Notes: generated from the letters alone by a model not told the origin. 64,000 nt of DNA from Porites lobata (GCA_942486035.1 CALNXK010000043.1:426501-490500); one strand, 5' to 3'; counted from the first letter of the stretch, positions 11,053 to 22,893 are shown. Program-made: numbers and translations.

Positions 11053-13405
11053 TCTGACACAGGATAAGTGAATGTACACCTCGTATTAATCCTGAACAAA
11101 GGTCGAAGAAACGCAGAGCTCTTCTTATCTGTCCGATGAGTCAATAACAGGGTATTTATTTAATCAAAAGCTGAGAAACATGAGACTTCGAGGCACGCCC
11201 ATGCATTCTTTGTGACGTTAAACATGCACTGACACTTAGAAGAACAAAGAACATAACTTCCGATTTTTGAAGTGGAAAGGAGAATTTAGATATATAAGGC
11301 ATGGGTCGCACTTGGGAAAAGTTTTCATCTTTGCCGGCTAAAAAACCACAAAAATTCGAGACCGCCACCGGAAAAGAAAACTTTTAGTCCAACCGAGGAG
11401 GGTCGCATTAGTGGGAGTTAATAGTTTTTGCTTTGACACATTGAGAACTTAAGAACGCCAGATACCAGAAAACATTTTTCTCTTCTTCGTCCGCACCTCT
11501 GTCGAAGGATCTTTATCCTCCATTCCCAGTTTCAGGAAGATGGGACAGATAAAGAAGACCGGAAAGTGCTTGGATGCGAATAGTACATTTGGCTTGGAGA
11601 ATAACAAACCTGTGAAGTGTTTGCTTGTGCAGACGGGAACTGGTTCGCCTTCAATAGAGCTCGTTCCCGTAAAAACCTGAAAATGGCGAAGGTTTATAAG
11701 CGAGTGAAGTCCTTGCCTGAAGAGAGTTTTCGAAAAAAACTTGAAATGGCGAAGGATAGCCGAGTAAAAGCCTCTTCGCGAAGGTCTGAAAATTCGACCG
11801 TGTTATTTTAAATTGATCGTGTTTCAAATGGATCACGTTCATGACAAGCGCTGACAGTTGCCGCTGTGATTCCTATTGTTTAGCTCGAGTTTTCCAAAAT
11901 CTGCCTGCCCCACCCAAGCACTACGGCGTCTTTGATGTTTTTGCCGATTTTCAAAGTTTTTCCTAACTTGAAAACTCGGGGTCGCACTTAGCAATGTCCA
12001 CCGATGACAGATTTCTACCGCAAGGTAAACAAATTCTCGCAAAAATTTGCCAAGTGCGACCCATGCCAACCATCAGCGTAGGTATCAGTTAAAACATTTA
12101 TGCTAATCAAGTATCCCGAAGAGATGCCCTTATGCATTTAGTTCCATTTAAGTATTTTAGGAGGTTACACGGAGATAAAAAAGTGCAGCTTTTTGTTTTT
12201 AACGTAACCAAAACATTTCCTTGATTTTCGACGGCACCTCGAGGCACTGCATTCCCCCAAAACTTTGTTGAATACCCCCCGGAAAACATTCATTTTTCTG
12301 AAGGGTTTCTCTCTTTTGTGATAAAAGCAAGGTCCTTTCGCTGTGGATGATGTATTTTATTTTTTAGCGCTGAAATTGCTGAAACTGAAGCTCTACACGA
12401 ACGAAAACAGCCCCTTCCTCAAACTTTTTACCCCTGGTGGGTGGTAATCACTAAAATCATGACGACATCCAAATTTGCCTACGTGCAGACGTCTCCTATT
12501 TCCTTTGTCGCAGGCAACATCCAAATCCGTGCTGTTTTAACTAAGACAAACGTTGTTGATCGGAGTCTCGGCTATTTTTGGGAGAACCCCATCACGATTC
12601 TACGAACTCATCTTCTACAAAAGTCAATCAGAACTTTGCAAATCGATATTTTTTTGCAACGTAACGTGTAACGTGTAACGTGCTCTGCATTATAAAATAC
12701 CACTTCCGTTTCCTGATATTCTCACGTTTGTCATATTTTTAGCCCACAATAGAACGTAGGAAGCAAAAGGGTCAGGAGCACGATCGGATCGACGAATGAT
12801 GTGGGGGTAAGAAATTTCTTGACCTGGAAGTGGAGACGTCTTGCGAAATTCTGATAAACAATTTTAAAAGTAACGCCAACGGAAAACAAGAAAGATGAGA
12901 TCACTGGCTCGAATAATGTAGGCTAGTTGGATTAGCGACCGAGTGGAATACAGAGATACGCTTCGAAATGTTCAAACACTTTTACTGTCCCGGAGGAAAA
13001 AAATGTTGGGCAATACTTTACACCAGTATCCCATAATACCTTATTCATTTAGCGTTATGTCTTGGACGTCCCGAAACTTCAGGGAACGAGGAACGGGAAT
13101 TGAAAAATAAGACAAAAAGTTTGGTTTTATCTTTTCCTTTCGCTGTGCTCCTTCCCCGTTCCTCATTTTCCGTTCTCCTTTTTAATAACATCCAGACACC
13201 ACACCTTAGAACCTCTCCTGGATTGACGCTAGTATGCATGCACTAAAAGGCAAACGTAAACTTTCAATAAACTTTATTTACTAAATGAGATAATTACATA
13301 CAAGTTGATATAATTCTCCACTAGCGATGAATTAACTTCATGAGTGTTTCCAGGTTTTGATAAAAGACTGGCTAAATTGCCAATATATACATCAGTTATA
13401 TATAT
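11053..13405. other. Intergenic region between the NELL-like gene and the Penelope-like fragment
   Basis: Besides the 11298-12067 TIR element I see no supported gene. A short GTAACGTGTAACGTGTAACGTG tandem lies near 12660. An AATAAA on the minus strand at about 13268 could serve the Ig-Death gene, about 1 kb beyond its stop. Confidence 0.5.
11298..12067. mobile_element. 770-bp TIR element (GGCATGGGTCGCACTTGG ends)
   Basis: Ends GGCATGGGTCGCACTTGG (11298) and CCAAGTGCGACCCATGCC (to 12067) are perfect inverted repeats of 18 bp, extended imperfectly. GGGTCGCA also recurs inside near 11400 and 11979. A diverged tandem unit (AAAATGGCGAAGG / GAAATGGCGAAGG) is seen near 11680-11760. No recognisable transposase. 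It sits upstream of the NELL-like start codon. Confidence 0.7.
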
Positions 13406-13849
13406 TTTAATAACAACAAGAAATGCAACTGCCGACAAAAGAACTCATGCCCGCTCAACGGGAACTGCCTTCAGCCTGCTGTCATCTACCAAGCTACTGT
13501 CACACGAAAAGACACCAACACGACAGAAACGTACATCGGGCTTACTGCGAACGACTTCAAAACAAGATACAGCAACCACATGTCATCATTCCGTCACGCA
13601 AAGAACAGAAACTCCACTGAACTCAGCAAACACGTCTGGACTCTTAAAGAAAACAACATCAACTACTCTATCGCCTGGCGCATTCTATCTTCACACCTGC
13701 CGTACAACAGCTCAAGCAAACGATGCAACTTATGTCTTAAAGAAAAATTCCTTATCATCTGCCGACCTGAACTCTCTACACTTAACAAACGTAATGAACT
13801 CGTGTCTTCCTGCCGCCACAGAAACAAAGCCCTCTTGCGCAACAACTGA
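13406..13849 (+). pseudogene. 5'-truncated Penelope-like element, C-terminal GIY-YIG endonuclease
   Basis: One frame from 13406 to the stop at 13849 reads a Cys-rich lead (KKCNCRQKNSCPLNGNC), then PAVIYQATV, TETYIGLTANDFKTRYSNH, HAKNRNSTELSKHVW and KRCNLCLKEKFLIIC. This is the GIY-YIG nuclease that follows the reverse transcriptase in Penelope-like retroelements, which are abundant in cnidarians. The frame closes upstream at a TAA and no reverse transcriptase precedes it, so the copy is 5'-truncated and dead on its own. The longer reading at 13344-13892 in another frame is a shadow. Confidence 0.85.
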
Positions 13850-14010
13850 TGTAACGAACCTCGCACTGAATAAATTATGTAAATCAGTCTAGTATATAAG
13901 TAATGGTAAAGTTATTCTCATTAAAATCCCCTGATGAGTGGGCAACCACGAAACAGGCTTGTAGGGATACTTATGTAGTTACTTGTTTTCTTCCGTCAAC
14001 CATACGTATA
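13850..14010 (+). mobile_element. 3' non-coding tail of the Penelope-like element
   Basis: The sequence after the endonuclease stop continues through the hammerhead and a T-rich stretch (TTATGTAGTTACTTGTTTTC) that resembles Penelope-like element tails seen in corals. The exact 3' boundary cannot be fixed without other copies. Confidence 0.5.
13926..13968 (+). ncRNA. Minimal type I hammerhead ribozyme in the Penelope-like element tail
   Basis: Just downstream of the endonuclease stop the full hammerhead core can be drawn: stem I 5' strand ATCCC (13926-13930), core CTGATGA (13931-13937), stem II GTGG-GCAA-CCAC (13938-13949), GAAA (13950-13953), a very short stem III around AGGCTT, cleavage triplet GTA (13961-13963) and stem I 3' strand GGGAT (13964-13968). 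Predicted cleavage is after A13963. Hammerheads with this minimal stem III are known from Penelope-like elements. All core bases are present, so the motif looks intact even though the element is truncated. Confidence 0.85.
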
Positions 14011-14242
14011 TTTTAATATATAAAAAGCAGTCGAAGAAATGTCATTTTGTTATGCACACTATCGTCTCTCTCAACATTGTACTTAAATGGATTTCAATAT
14101 TTGATCATTTTCATCCAACATTTGCATCACAATATTAAAAAAGATAGTTTAGCCACTCCATTACGAAAGAAAAGTGACACTAGGAAACAAAAAGGGGTAA
14201 TTTTTAAGTACGAGGAGAGAAGATATTTCCAGAAAATTGTTC

Positions 14243-17200
14243 CTACTCAGAATTCTTTAAAAAATTCGTGTTGTTTGTTTCATCTTGAACCAAAAAGTGG
14301 TCCTCCAGCTTTCCTACAATATCGCACCTCTTAAATTTGTCTCCTTTTAATGTCTTGCAAAAGCTATAAACTGTTAGGTCAGGCTTTGACATCACGATAA
14401 ATTCCAAGACATCGTTTCCGGGTTCCCTGGAATTCTCTAGCGCTCCTATTTGGACCTGTGTCATGCCGTACTCAGCAGCTACTTTCTTAAAACCTCCTAG
14501 CCCAAATTTTATCTTTTGGAGTAGCAGGGCAATTTCATCTCTCGTGTTAATATCCAATTCACGCAAACGTTTGGGTCCTGAAAGAGAAGAGGTGAAAGGC
14601 TGGTGTTAAATATAAGAACAGTCAACTCTCCTGATTGCTAACACCAGCGGGTGCAACCTCGTCCCCGAGGCTTTTCCCTTAAAAAATGGGTAAAAGCCCT
14701 GGGGACGAGGTTGCCGCGGGTGTTCTTCTTTTATGTAGCTACACAACGAGAAGGGGACTGGAGCGGAAGTGTGTCCCGCAATTGTCTGTGGGATCGTTAC
14801 TGGGATGCAGACCCAGAATCCATTGCGAAAGTTAACTCGTCCCAGTTTCCCTCCCATTTCGAAACATAGACCTCAGTTCACTCACTCATTCCATTTCGAG
14901 ACTGGGGTATAACATCCAGTGTTGCGCAGATGGACTCTTTGCCTTCATTAAATGAATCCTGATATTTCACGTAGCACGTATAACTGCCAAAATCACGCAG
15001 CTCTACTACATCCAGGACAAGAGTCGAGTCATTCTTTCCAGGTATTGCAACGCCATCCTTACGCCACTGATAAATCACATTTTCCTTCTTTTTGTCAACC
15101 TTGCATTTGAACTCTACTCTTGCTCCTTCCTTTTCTGTTTGAGACTTAGGATGCATGGTAATATTTATCGGCTCTGGAAAAAAACAAAACAAAAAAAACG
15201 TTTGGGCCTCTATCTATATATAACTTCTTCCCCTGAACAGTCACAAAAGGACGTTATATGGTCAAGCACAAAATATTACATCCAAAGGAACACTAGGAAA
15301 AGCACACATTAGGGAAACTCTACCCCTAAAACAAATTGATGTTTTAGCGTACAACCCCCCCTCCACAGACATTTTGAAATATGTGACGTCAAGTAGTCGC
15401 CGCTGGCGCAGTAAACAATGGCTGTTTCTAAGCAATAGAATGTCGTCATAATTATTCAAAATGGCGGAACGCACGCAATTTAACAGTGAAAAAAAGGCGA
15501 CATTTATGTTCATTTGTTGCTTCTTTCAAAGGAATTGGAATATAGACTTCATTTCTGAGGCAATGTCTCTTTATTGGACAGCACAAAGGAGATTGTGAAA
15601 AAAAAAAACATTACATAAAGTTGTAACAGGATCTCGTCGCGTGGAAACCTACCGGCCTCTGTCCCGTTCTGTGGTATTTGGTCAAGCACCTGAAACTGAA
15701 GGGTAAATCATCTCCTCAGTTGAAAATATAATACTAGAAAAATGTAGTACAGCTTTAATATGGATTAGCACGATACTCTTACATGCAAATAAGCACATAT
15801 ACTAGTAGGGTCACTTATACGAGGAAAAATAAAACGTGTCCTAAATAAGACGTACAACTTAATTCCCGTATAAACTGTACATTTCGTTACATTTCGTATA
15901 CAAAGTGGGTGGTACGCACGCGAGCGGTGGGCGGCAAAGCAGAAACTGCTCGTAGTCTATAGTTTATAGGTCAAATCTTTTTCGTAATAAGAAACTCCTT
16001 AAGTACAGTCAATGAAATTAACTGAGTTCAAACCACACTCAAAAGGCATCATTTTTCAGCCGTGGGCTGTTTGCAAGATATTGTTTTGAGCACTCTCATA
16101 GCATCGACTTAACTTCTTCAAGCAGGGCCTTTTGATACCACTAACCTCCTCACTAAAGAGGTCTAGCATCAAGTGAGGATGTGGCCATGAAAGCTCATAA
16201 CATAGTGTCCTTACTTCTTGAACTAAGTTATCGGCGACATTTTGTTTACAGGGCCTTACCGTATGTTTCTCCGGCCAGCTTCTATTTTTCGACCTCCACT
16301 GACGAGAATGGAAATATCCTAAATTAGTTCAAAGAAAAATGAATTAAGAATTTCTTCCTCTTTTAACTTGTCGTAAGAAAACAAGGTGAAAAATGCGGAA
16401 AATGAGTTTACACGACTGTTTGGCAGTTAGATGATCTACATGTTCCTTACTTACTTAAAAGAGCGCCAAGGCTAGTATTGATTCTTTCAATTTGTCAGTA
16501 CGCTTTTTTAAGCGAGGTCCAAGCAACGCCGGAAACAATTTAGGTTTCTGGGAAACTGCCCACCTACCCCTCCCCTAAGCCAACATTAACACTAACTTCT
16601 CACTTGGGGAAAAATGTTGACTTAAGGGAGGGGTAGGTGGGAAACCTAAATTGATCCGCAACGTCTTAAGAGAAGCAGTAGTTCCGTTTTGCCCTCGTTC
16701 TTTAGTTTGGAATGCAAATGCTATGATGCACATTGAAGGCGCTCTTTTTTTGCTTAAAGTGATTTTGTGCCAACAGTGAGTTTACTTGCCTTCTGATTCA
16801 TCCAATTGATCTGAATCCTACAAGAAAAACAGAACAGATATCACCTATTTTATGGTAACTCAATAGATATTACTCACCAAAGAAATTATCTCGATAATAT
16901 TGTATTCATCCTGTCAATTCCAACGAGATAACGGCTCTCGAATATAGATGATTTTGTGAACATTTTTGTCTCATCAAACATGAGTTGATCAAAAAAAATT
17001 TCGCACAAACCCCACGTTCAAGAGAACGAAGAAATATTCGCTATTGTTAATACGACTGGTTTTACATTGTCATAAGAAAGGTCGGGCGAGAACGTTTACT
17101 CTTGAAAGACTAAGAGGAAAAATTTAAGGGCGCGGGTTGCGAGCGACAAAGAGAAAACGAACGAAACCTAGGGCTTCCTGTAAGCGCTCTTCGTATTTTC

Positions 17201-20200
17201 TTCCCTGATACGAGAACAAACTAATTTAGTAGGTAGAAAGCTTTTCATTTTCTAGAGTGTCAGTTTCAGTGGTTAAAATTCCGCTATGCCACCAGATTCG
17301 AGAAGACACTTTCGCTCGAATATATACAGAGTTTACAATGAAAATAGAATTTAGGATAAGACGCTAATACTGCTTCATACAGGCTTATAATGCTTCGCCA
17401 ACAATTTAAATGAAATTACAGATAGATCCTCCAACCTGAGCGAGCACACTCGTACAGAACTTAAGGGACGACGACAAAAACAACGTCAAAAAACAATTGG
17501 TTTTATGAGCAAAACAACAGCTCTGCACGTGCATCACGCTTTTTACTTCATTTCTTTGACGTCTACCGTACGTCTACGACGTGAAACCTCCTGCGATGTT
17601 TCTTGAAGGACGTGAGGTAATATATCAAGCACGAGTCGCAGCAATTCATCACCAGATGAAACAACGAGAAGATAGTTGAAAAAACGACGCGCAATGGAGT
17701 ATTTTTGACGAACTTCGATGTGTTTCATCTGGTGATGAAACACTGTGTCGAATGCTTGATATTACTTCGCAAACAAAATGATTTTAGAAGGAGAAATTAA
17801 GGATGAAAGAATGAGCAGTTTTTTAATCTGATTTCCAAACACTCACTAAACATTAATTTCCTTTGTATTTTCTTTGTGAATTATTAATAAGTCTGAGAAC
17901 ACAGGACGACGAATTTTCCCTTCTCCTTTTGAAGTCCCTAAGGATTCAATTTCAGGAGAAACCGCCGACATTTGACAAATTGAAAAGGGTCCAGTAGACG
18001 TAACAAAGTCAGTTAAAGAACGCAAAATTATTTTTTAGCAACGTCTTCACTGCTGTCGTGGTCGTCTTTGCTCAGTTAAGTTCCCTGTTAATAGCTATGA
18101 GACCGTACCTTAAATTCGTCCGGGAAATAGTACATAACTGGAAGGCCTGGCAAGCTTTTTAATGAACCTTTGGCTCTGCTATGAGGAAAGGCGATTCCTG
18201 AAACTTTGAAGGTTTATTGTTAGAAGCGCAATAAAGGTTGGACATAAATACAGTTGTTAAAAGAAAGAAAGTCATCATCATTGATTGATAATTAAAGCAT
18301 AGCTAGCCATGATCAAGACAAAAACGTCAGCTATTTCTGAGCTGAATGAGGACAGTAGGTAACGATGATGACAGGTGTGAGAAGGAGCCGAAAGGAGACC
18401 TTTTTTCTCAATAATGAAAACACCTTATTGTAAACTTTTGACAAGAAAAATACTCGGCTTATTCCAGTCTGTTGGGTTTTCACTTTGTAAAAGTTAAGCC
18501 TTCAGTCTTACCAATGTTTGCCCCAAAGCTGACAACAGACACTTCTCCAGAGCTACCCTTTCGCCTGGAAGGACGTCTTTCCGCTCCAGACTCGGTGAAA
18601 AGTTCAGTGTTTGACACATCTGCATCGAATAATGTAAAAAACGTATTACAGTCATGCTTTTATATTCAGTTAGTTTGGTACACGTTGATCGCTAACAGCT
18701 TGTTCATAGGTAACAGACATCATGCCCGAAGCCTGCGAACCGGCAGACGTATTATTGGTCGTCCCTTTTCTTTACGTTTCATGTGAAGAGAAGCGACGAC
18801 CAGAAATAAGTCTGCGCTCGCAGGGTATCACCCTCGCTTTTTCTGCTGAGTTTTTGCAATTTTTGGGCGAGTTGGTCTGTTCCAGGCTCTTGTTCAGTGC
18901 AGATGAGAGAGAAGAGCAGGCGAGCAGTGAAAGAGCGAGCGGGCGAAAAACAATGGGAAGAGCGAAGGGGAGAGCCTGTGGGCATCTTGACAAACATCAC
19001 AGTCCACCAACTACTCCGCCCTTTTCCAGAAAAACCGTTTTTCGTGTCAAAATGACAAGAGTTTAAATGTCAAAATGCACCGAGTCGGAGGGACAGAGAG
19101 AGTTCTTATAGCGTCACAAGCCATCCCCATGTTATAATTTGGGTGGGTACCGGGTCGATTTTTTTTCATCCGGGGGGAGGAGCTGGGGTGGTTGATACTG
19201 GAGGAGGGGGGGGTACTGGTATCTTATCTCTAGAGGCTGGCATATCATGACGTCATAATGATTATCATTTTGATACGATTCCCCGCCATTTTAACATTCA
19301 ACACCAAAAGCATGCGACGTAAGTATCAGAGGTATAAAAACACCTTTGTCCTTAGTTTTCGCTTCCGGTGCGACTAAAGCAAGTTGGTCTGTCGCCGCTT
19401 GCGGCGGTAGGGCTTGCATCTTCTTCTTCCCCTTTCTGGATTTCTTGGTCGAGCCAAAGATACCTGAAGAGAAGAAATAAATTCTAATTTAATTTCAACC
19501 AAATGTTTCGGAGATCTGGAGACACAAGCATTTAAGGTCTGGATTGACAGTTTATCCCGAAAAGTATGAATATAATCATATGAGACAGGATAGAAGCAAC
19601 TTTGATTTGCGTCCGTCGAATTATCGTCTTGCTACAAGTTACGTGCGGATCAAATCCGTTTGGTTAACGAGTTGAGTATTTTCTAATTTTTCTGGCACAA
19701 GTCCTTTGTGCTGCTCAATTTGCTTTCTTTCATACATTCTCACAAGTAAACAAAAAGTTTTATCATGAAATCTTATCATGGTTTAATGTGTCCCACAATA
19801 CTCTTATTAATCTTTCCCCTGAGCAAATTCTGATGCAGATATATATCCCTGGTCCTATAAATGATAACCTGAGACGCCGACTAGATCTAGTTGTAAAATT
19901 AATGTGGTGCCCATTAACTGTACGCAATTTATAAATAATTTAAAAACACAATGGAAAATGGGAAGATTAACTTGAAGAAATTATTATCTCTCTTATCCTT
20001 CTCACTTATAATTAACTTATAAATTAAGTTAATAATTAACAATTATTCTTTGAAATCGAGGTGAATAGTGGCCAAATATTTACCGAGCCGCGAAAGCGGC
20101 GAGGTAAATATTCCCAAAGCCACTATTCACCGAGATTGAGAAGAATAATTGTTTTAGTATATACACACGAAGTGATCTCAATGTAAATAATGTAAATTGT

Positions 20201-22893
20201 AAGCAATGATATTGTGAAGTAGTATTACGTATGTTGATGTAAGTAATTTCCGTTTACTTTTTTTTGTTCTCTTTCCCTTTTAGTATGTTTCTGTATTTTT
20301 CGTATTTCAATGTCATTATTGCAAATGATAATAATAATAAATAAATAAAAAATAAATAAAACATCACATGGTATTAGCCTGTGTTGTACTGCCACCCCTC
20401 CTCCCCCTCCTCCCTCCGATATGTGACACTCCACTTTAAAGATCTTGATCCGTTACAGATCAGAAATCGCGCCGAACTCATCTTTCTTATGTGTGAACAA
20501 AAGCCCTATCCAAATATGGTTTTCCGGTGCCGTTGCAAAAGCTGTCTGTTATAGTGTGGACTTGGCCTAAAACTCTCTATTTAGTGCACGAACCACTTGA
20601 GCCAGGGTAGTCAACTAAAAGCAGGTGTAACGTGTAACTTACATTTCACCCTCTTAAAAAGTGGACGTCTAGTGTTGTCCACATCGCTTTCATGATCACT
20701 TGAAGCTGCAATAAAAAATAAACCAAAACGGAAACTTACAATATTAGTTGGGTATTTAAGGTTAAGTGGGGTTGTCGGCTGTTTTGACTTGTGCAATTTC
20801 GAAATAATAAAGCAGTGAGATCTCGTTGAAATTAAAGTTAAAATCGATTGTAGGGTTTGGTGTTTTGTTTTCGAGACTTGAGACTATTACAGTCCAAATG
20901 GGGATGAACATTTATCGTATTATTGACGGAGTGAGCTTGTATGTTTTCGGAGGGTATGCAGGACACTTCAGTCGTCTGCCTTAATAGAGATCGTGCAGAA
21001 ATAAGTATCACGAACATTGAATGCCATTTCGGACACGAAAGAGGAGCGAGAAGTCTCAGAACTTAGGGTACTTTGGAGTGAGGTGTATAAAATTTGTCTG
21101 GCTTGAAAATGTCCATAGAAGGAATCTAATACAGTTACGATAGTTGATCAATTCAAAGGATGTTGCTCTAAATGGAGCTTTATCTATCTTAACTTACATA
21201 TTGTGTATTGATATTAAGCTTTAAAAGCCCTGTATGAGCCCAATAGTCACATACGTACCTCTACGTTTTTCCAAAAATGGGTCCCCTTTATCATTCTCCG
21301 CCAACACTCGCTTCAATTCCATTTTATTTTCTTCCAATAAAGCTTCGATTTTAAAAGAAACAGAGAGTGTTTTGGAACATATATTCATAATTGTTCTTAC
21401 CGAAATCCCTTTTTTAATCTCATGAAAAAGTACATTATGACAGGTACATATTTAAAATAATTATGGGGAACGTTTCAAGGACTTTCTTGAACCTAAGGCC
21501 CGGTTCAAACGTCGAATTTCACAAGTGCCGAATTTAACTCCTATTTTAGTCGACTAAAGTACAGTCGAAGCTCTCGTAAGCGATCACCTTACAAGAGCTT
21601 TTCATTACGAAAGTGGTCGCTTACGTGGTCGCAAGGAAAGCTTTGACTGTAACTAAACTTGGCAGTTGATTAAAACAATGAATAATATAGTAAATAAAAA
21701 TAATGGTCCGTTTGTTGTAAATATTCCCAGTCTCTAAAACAAATTGTTATCCAATATGGATAATAGTGTCTATGATTATTGCATCATCGGTGAAATGCGA
21801 CGTCTGAATTAAATGTCGAACCTAAGTCAACTCGGCAAAGTCGAATTTGATTTGAAACTGTCGAATTTAATTGATTCAGACGTCGCATCTCACAGGCAGT
21901 TAATTCTCGAATTAAAATCGGCAATTGTAAAATTCGACGTTTGAACTGGGCCTAAGAGGTTTATCTTGCCTCACGTTCGGCAGATCCAAGAAGACAGCAA
22001 TATTTAAAATACTGACTTAGGAAGGCATGCGTCTTACATGTACCTCTAAGCTCCTTCAGCTCCTTGAGTTCTTTCATAGTAGACTGCGTTAGATTCTGGA
22101 ATTCTCTCTTCAGCTCCTCCATATTCTTCTCTACCTCCGCTACAAAATGACGAGAAATTAAAAAAAATTGGACGATAAACTATTAGTGACAGAAGCCGAC
22201 GGATGAATTCTAATTGAAAGTTAATGGCCTTAAATGTATGGTAGGAGTGGGGAGTTTTGAAGCTGCGTGAATTTATTGTGTTGACATCTCCCTTATTTCT
22301 TTAGTTAATTTTCCCTTGCTTGGATATTATTTTGCACTTTACACCCCCCATAACTTTTCTAATGGTCCGTCTCTTAGTCGTTGAGCAGTTAAATTTTGGC
22401 AAGCACTGATCATGAAACAATCCAGAAAATAGAATACAAGACAGAGACTTCTTTTGTGAAAGATATGACAGGGTTGTTGTTTAACCGCAGTACGGTTAAG
22501 CGCCGGTCTGCCGAGCGGGAAGCGCTGGTTAAAAGCCTGGCCGCAAAAAAAAAAAAAGTGTCTTTAACTAAAAGAGGAGAAAGTGCTGCCTTAGTAAAGA
22601 CATTCTTCAACCGGTCAGACTTTGCAAGAACGATAACCCGTAAACCCCGTCTCACAACCCTTACACATATAAATTCTGTAGGACGTTAAAGAACCCAGAC
22701 AGTGTTCGTAAAGAGCAAGGGTGTGACGGTCTTTGTCTCATGGGGGAGAGGGGCTGTTGAGTGCCCGCAGTAATATTGGCGCACCTAAGTAAACTGAACT
22801 AACCTTGAAATTCTCTCATTTTTTCCAATAATTTCCTTGTGGCTTCTTTACAGGCATAGAGTTCTTCCTTCAAGTCTGATTCGTCGTTATCAG
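14243..22893 (-). CDS. Ig-domain plus C-terminal Death-domain protein, 5' end not located (12 exons seen)
   Basis: Exons in transcript order: 22804-22893, 22044-22139, 21259-21342, 20643-20705, 19344-19463, 18512-18619, 18109-18197, 16790-16817, 16260-16318, 15653-15695, 14886-15173 and 14243-14577. Phases join throughout and give the last 466 aa. The first six exons all begin and end in phase 1 and have lengths divisible by three; they encode short charged or coiled-coil segments (MKELKELKELR) and basic linkers (KKSRKGKKK). Exon 14886-15173 is one I-set Ig domain with Cys (EFKCKV), Trp (YQWRKDG) and the DFGSYTCYV Cys. The last exon is a Death domain: helices around TRDEIALLLQKI, a GGFKKVAAEYGMTQVQI segment and KPDLTVYSFCKTLKG, then a stop. 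Death domains assemble signalling complexes in NF-kappaB and apoptosis pathways; an innate-immune adaptor role is inferred. MALT1 also pairs Death and Ig, but in the reverse order and with a paracaspase domain that is absent here. No first exon or signal peptide was found, so topology is unknown. Confidence 0.78.
14653..14724. repeat. 72-bp hairpin repeat
   Basis: GCAACCTCGTCCCCGAGGCT and its inverted copy AGCCCTGGGGACGAGGTTGC are joined by TTTTCCCTTAAAAAATGGGTAAA, forming a near-perfect hairpin between the Ig and Death exons. Confidence 0.75.
16536..16653. repeat. Foldback MITE (CAATTTAGGTTTC ends)
   Basis: CAATTTAGGTTTCTGGGAAA and the inverted GAAACCTAAATTG end, with CCCACCTACCCCTCCC opposing GGGAGGGGTAGGTGGG, give a hairpin of about 118 bp in an intron of the Ig-Death gene. 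Confidence 0.75.
17617..17763. repeat. Foldback MITE with TTCATCACCAGATGAAAC arms
   Basis: ATATCAAGC and GCTTGATAT ends enclose inverted arms TTCATCACCAGATGAAAC (17643) and GTTTCATCTGGTGATGAA (17722). The 66-aa open frame across it is a by-product of the hairpin. Confidence 0.75.
18729..18826. repeat. Foldback MITE (AGCCTGCGAACCGGCAGACG arms)
   Basis: AGCCTGCGAACCGGCAGACG and the inverted GTCTGCGCTCGCAGGG, with TATTGGTCGTC opposing GACGACCAGAAATA, make a 98-bp hairpin. The ends match the TAGCCTGCG family. Confidence 0.65.
20039..20152. repeat. Foldback MITE (ACAATTATTCTT ends)
   Basis: ACAATTATTCTT at the left and AAGAATAATTGT at the right enclose GAGGTGAATAGTGGCCAAAT and its inverted partner, with a GCCGCGAAAGCGGC apex. 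It lies in the intron between exons 20643-20705 and 19344-19463. Confidence 0.75.
21497..21952. mobile_element. 456-bp PIF/Harbinger-like MITE with a nested hairpin
   Basis: Ends GGCCCGGTTCAAACGTCGAA and TTCGACGTTTGAACTGGGCC are inverted and flanked by TAA (21494-21496 and 21953-21955). A separate 90-bp hairpin (21561-21650; ACAGTC and GACTGT ends, CTCGTAAGCGATCAC opposing GTGGTCGCTTACG) interrupts the left arm. Confidence 0.75.

Noticed and set aside
13344..13892. 182-aa open frame on the plus strand
   Set aside because: It is a shifted frame over the Penelope-like GIY-YIG coding sequence; the true frame gives the endonuclease motifs.
17543..17743. 66-aa minus-strand open frame
   Set aside because: It spans both arms of a foldback MITE; the apparent protein mirrors the inverted repeat.
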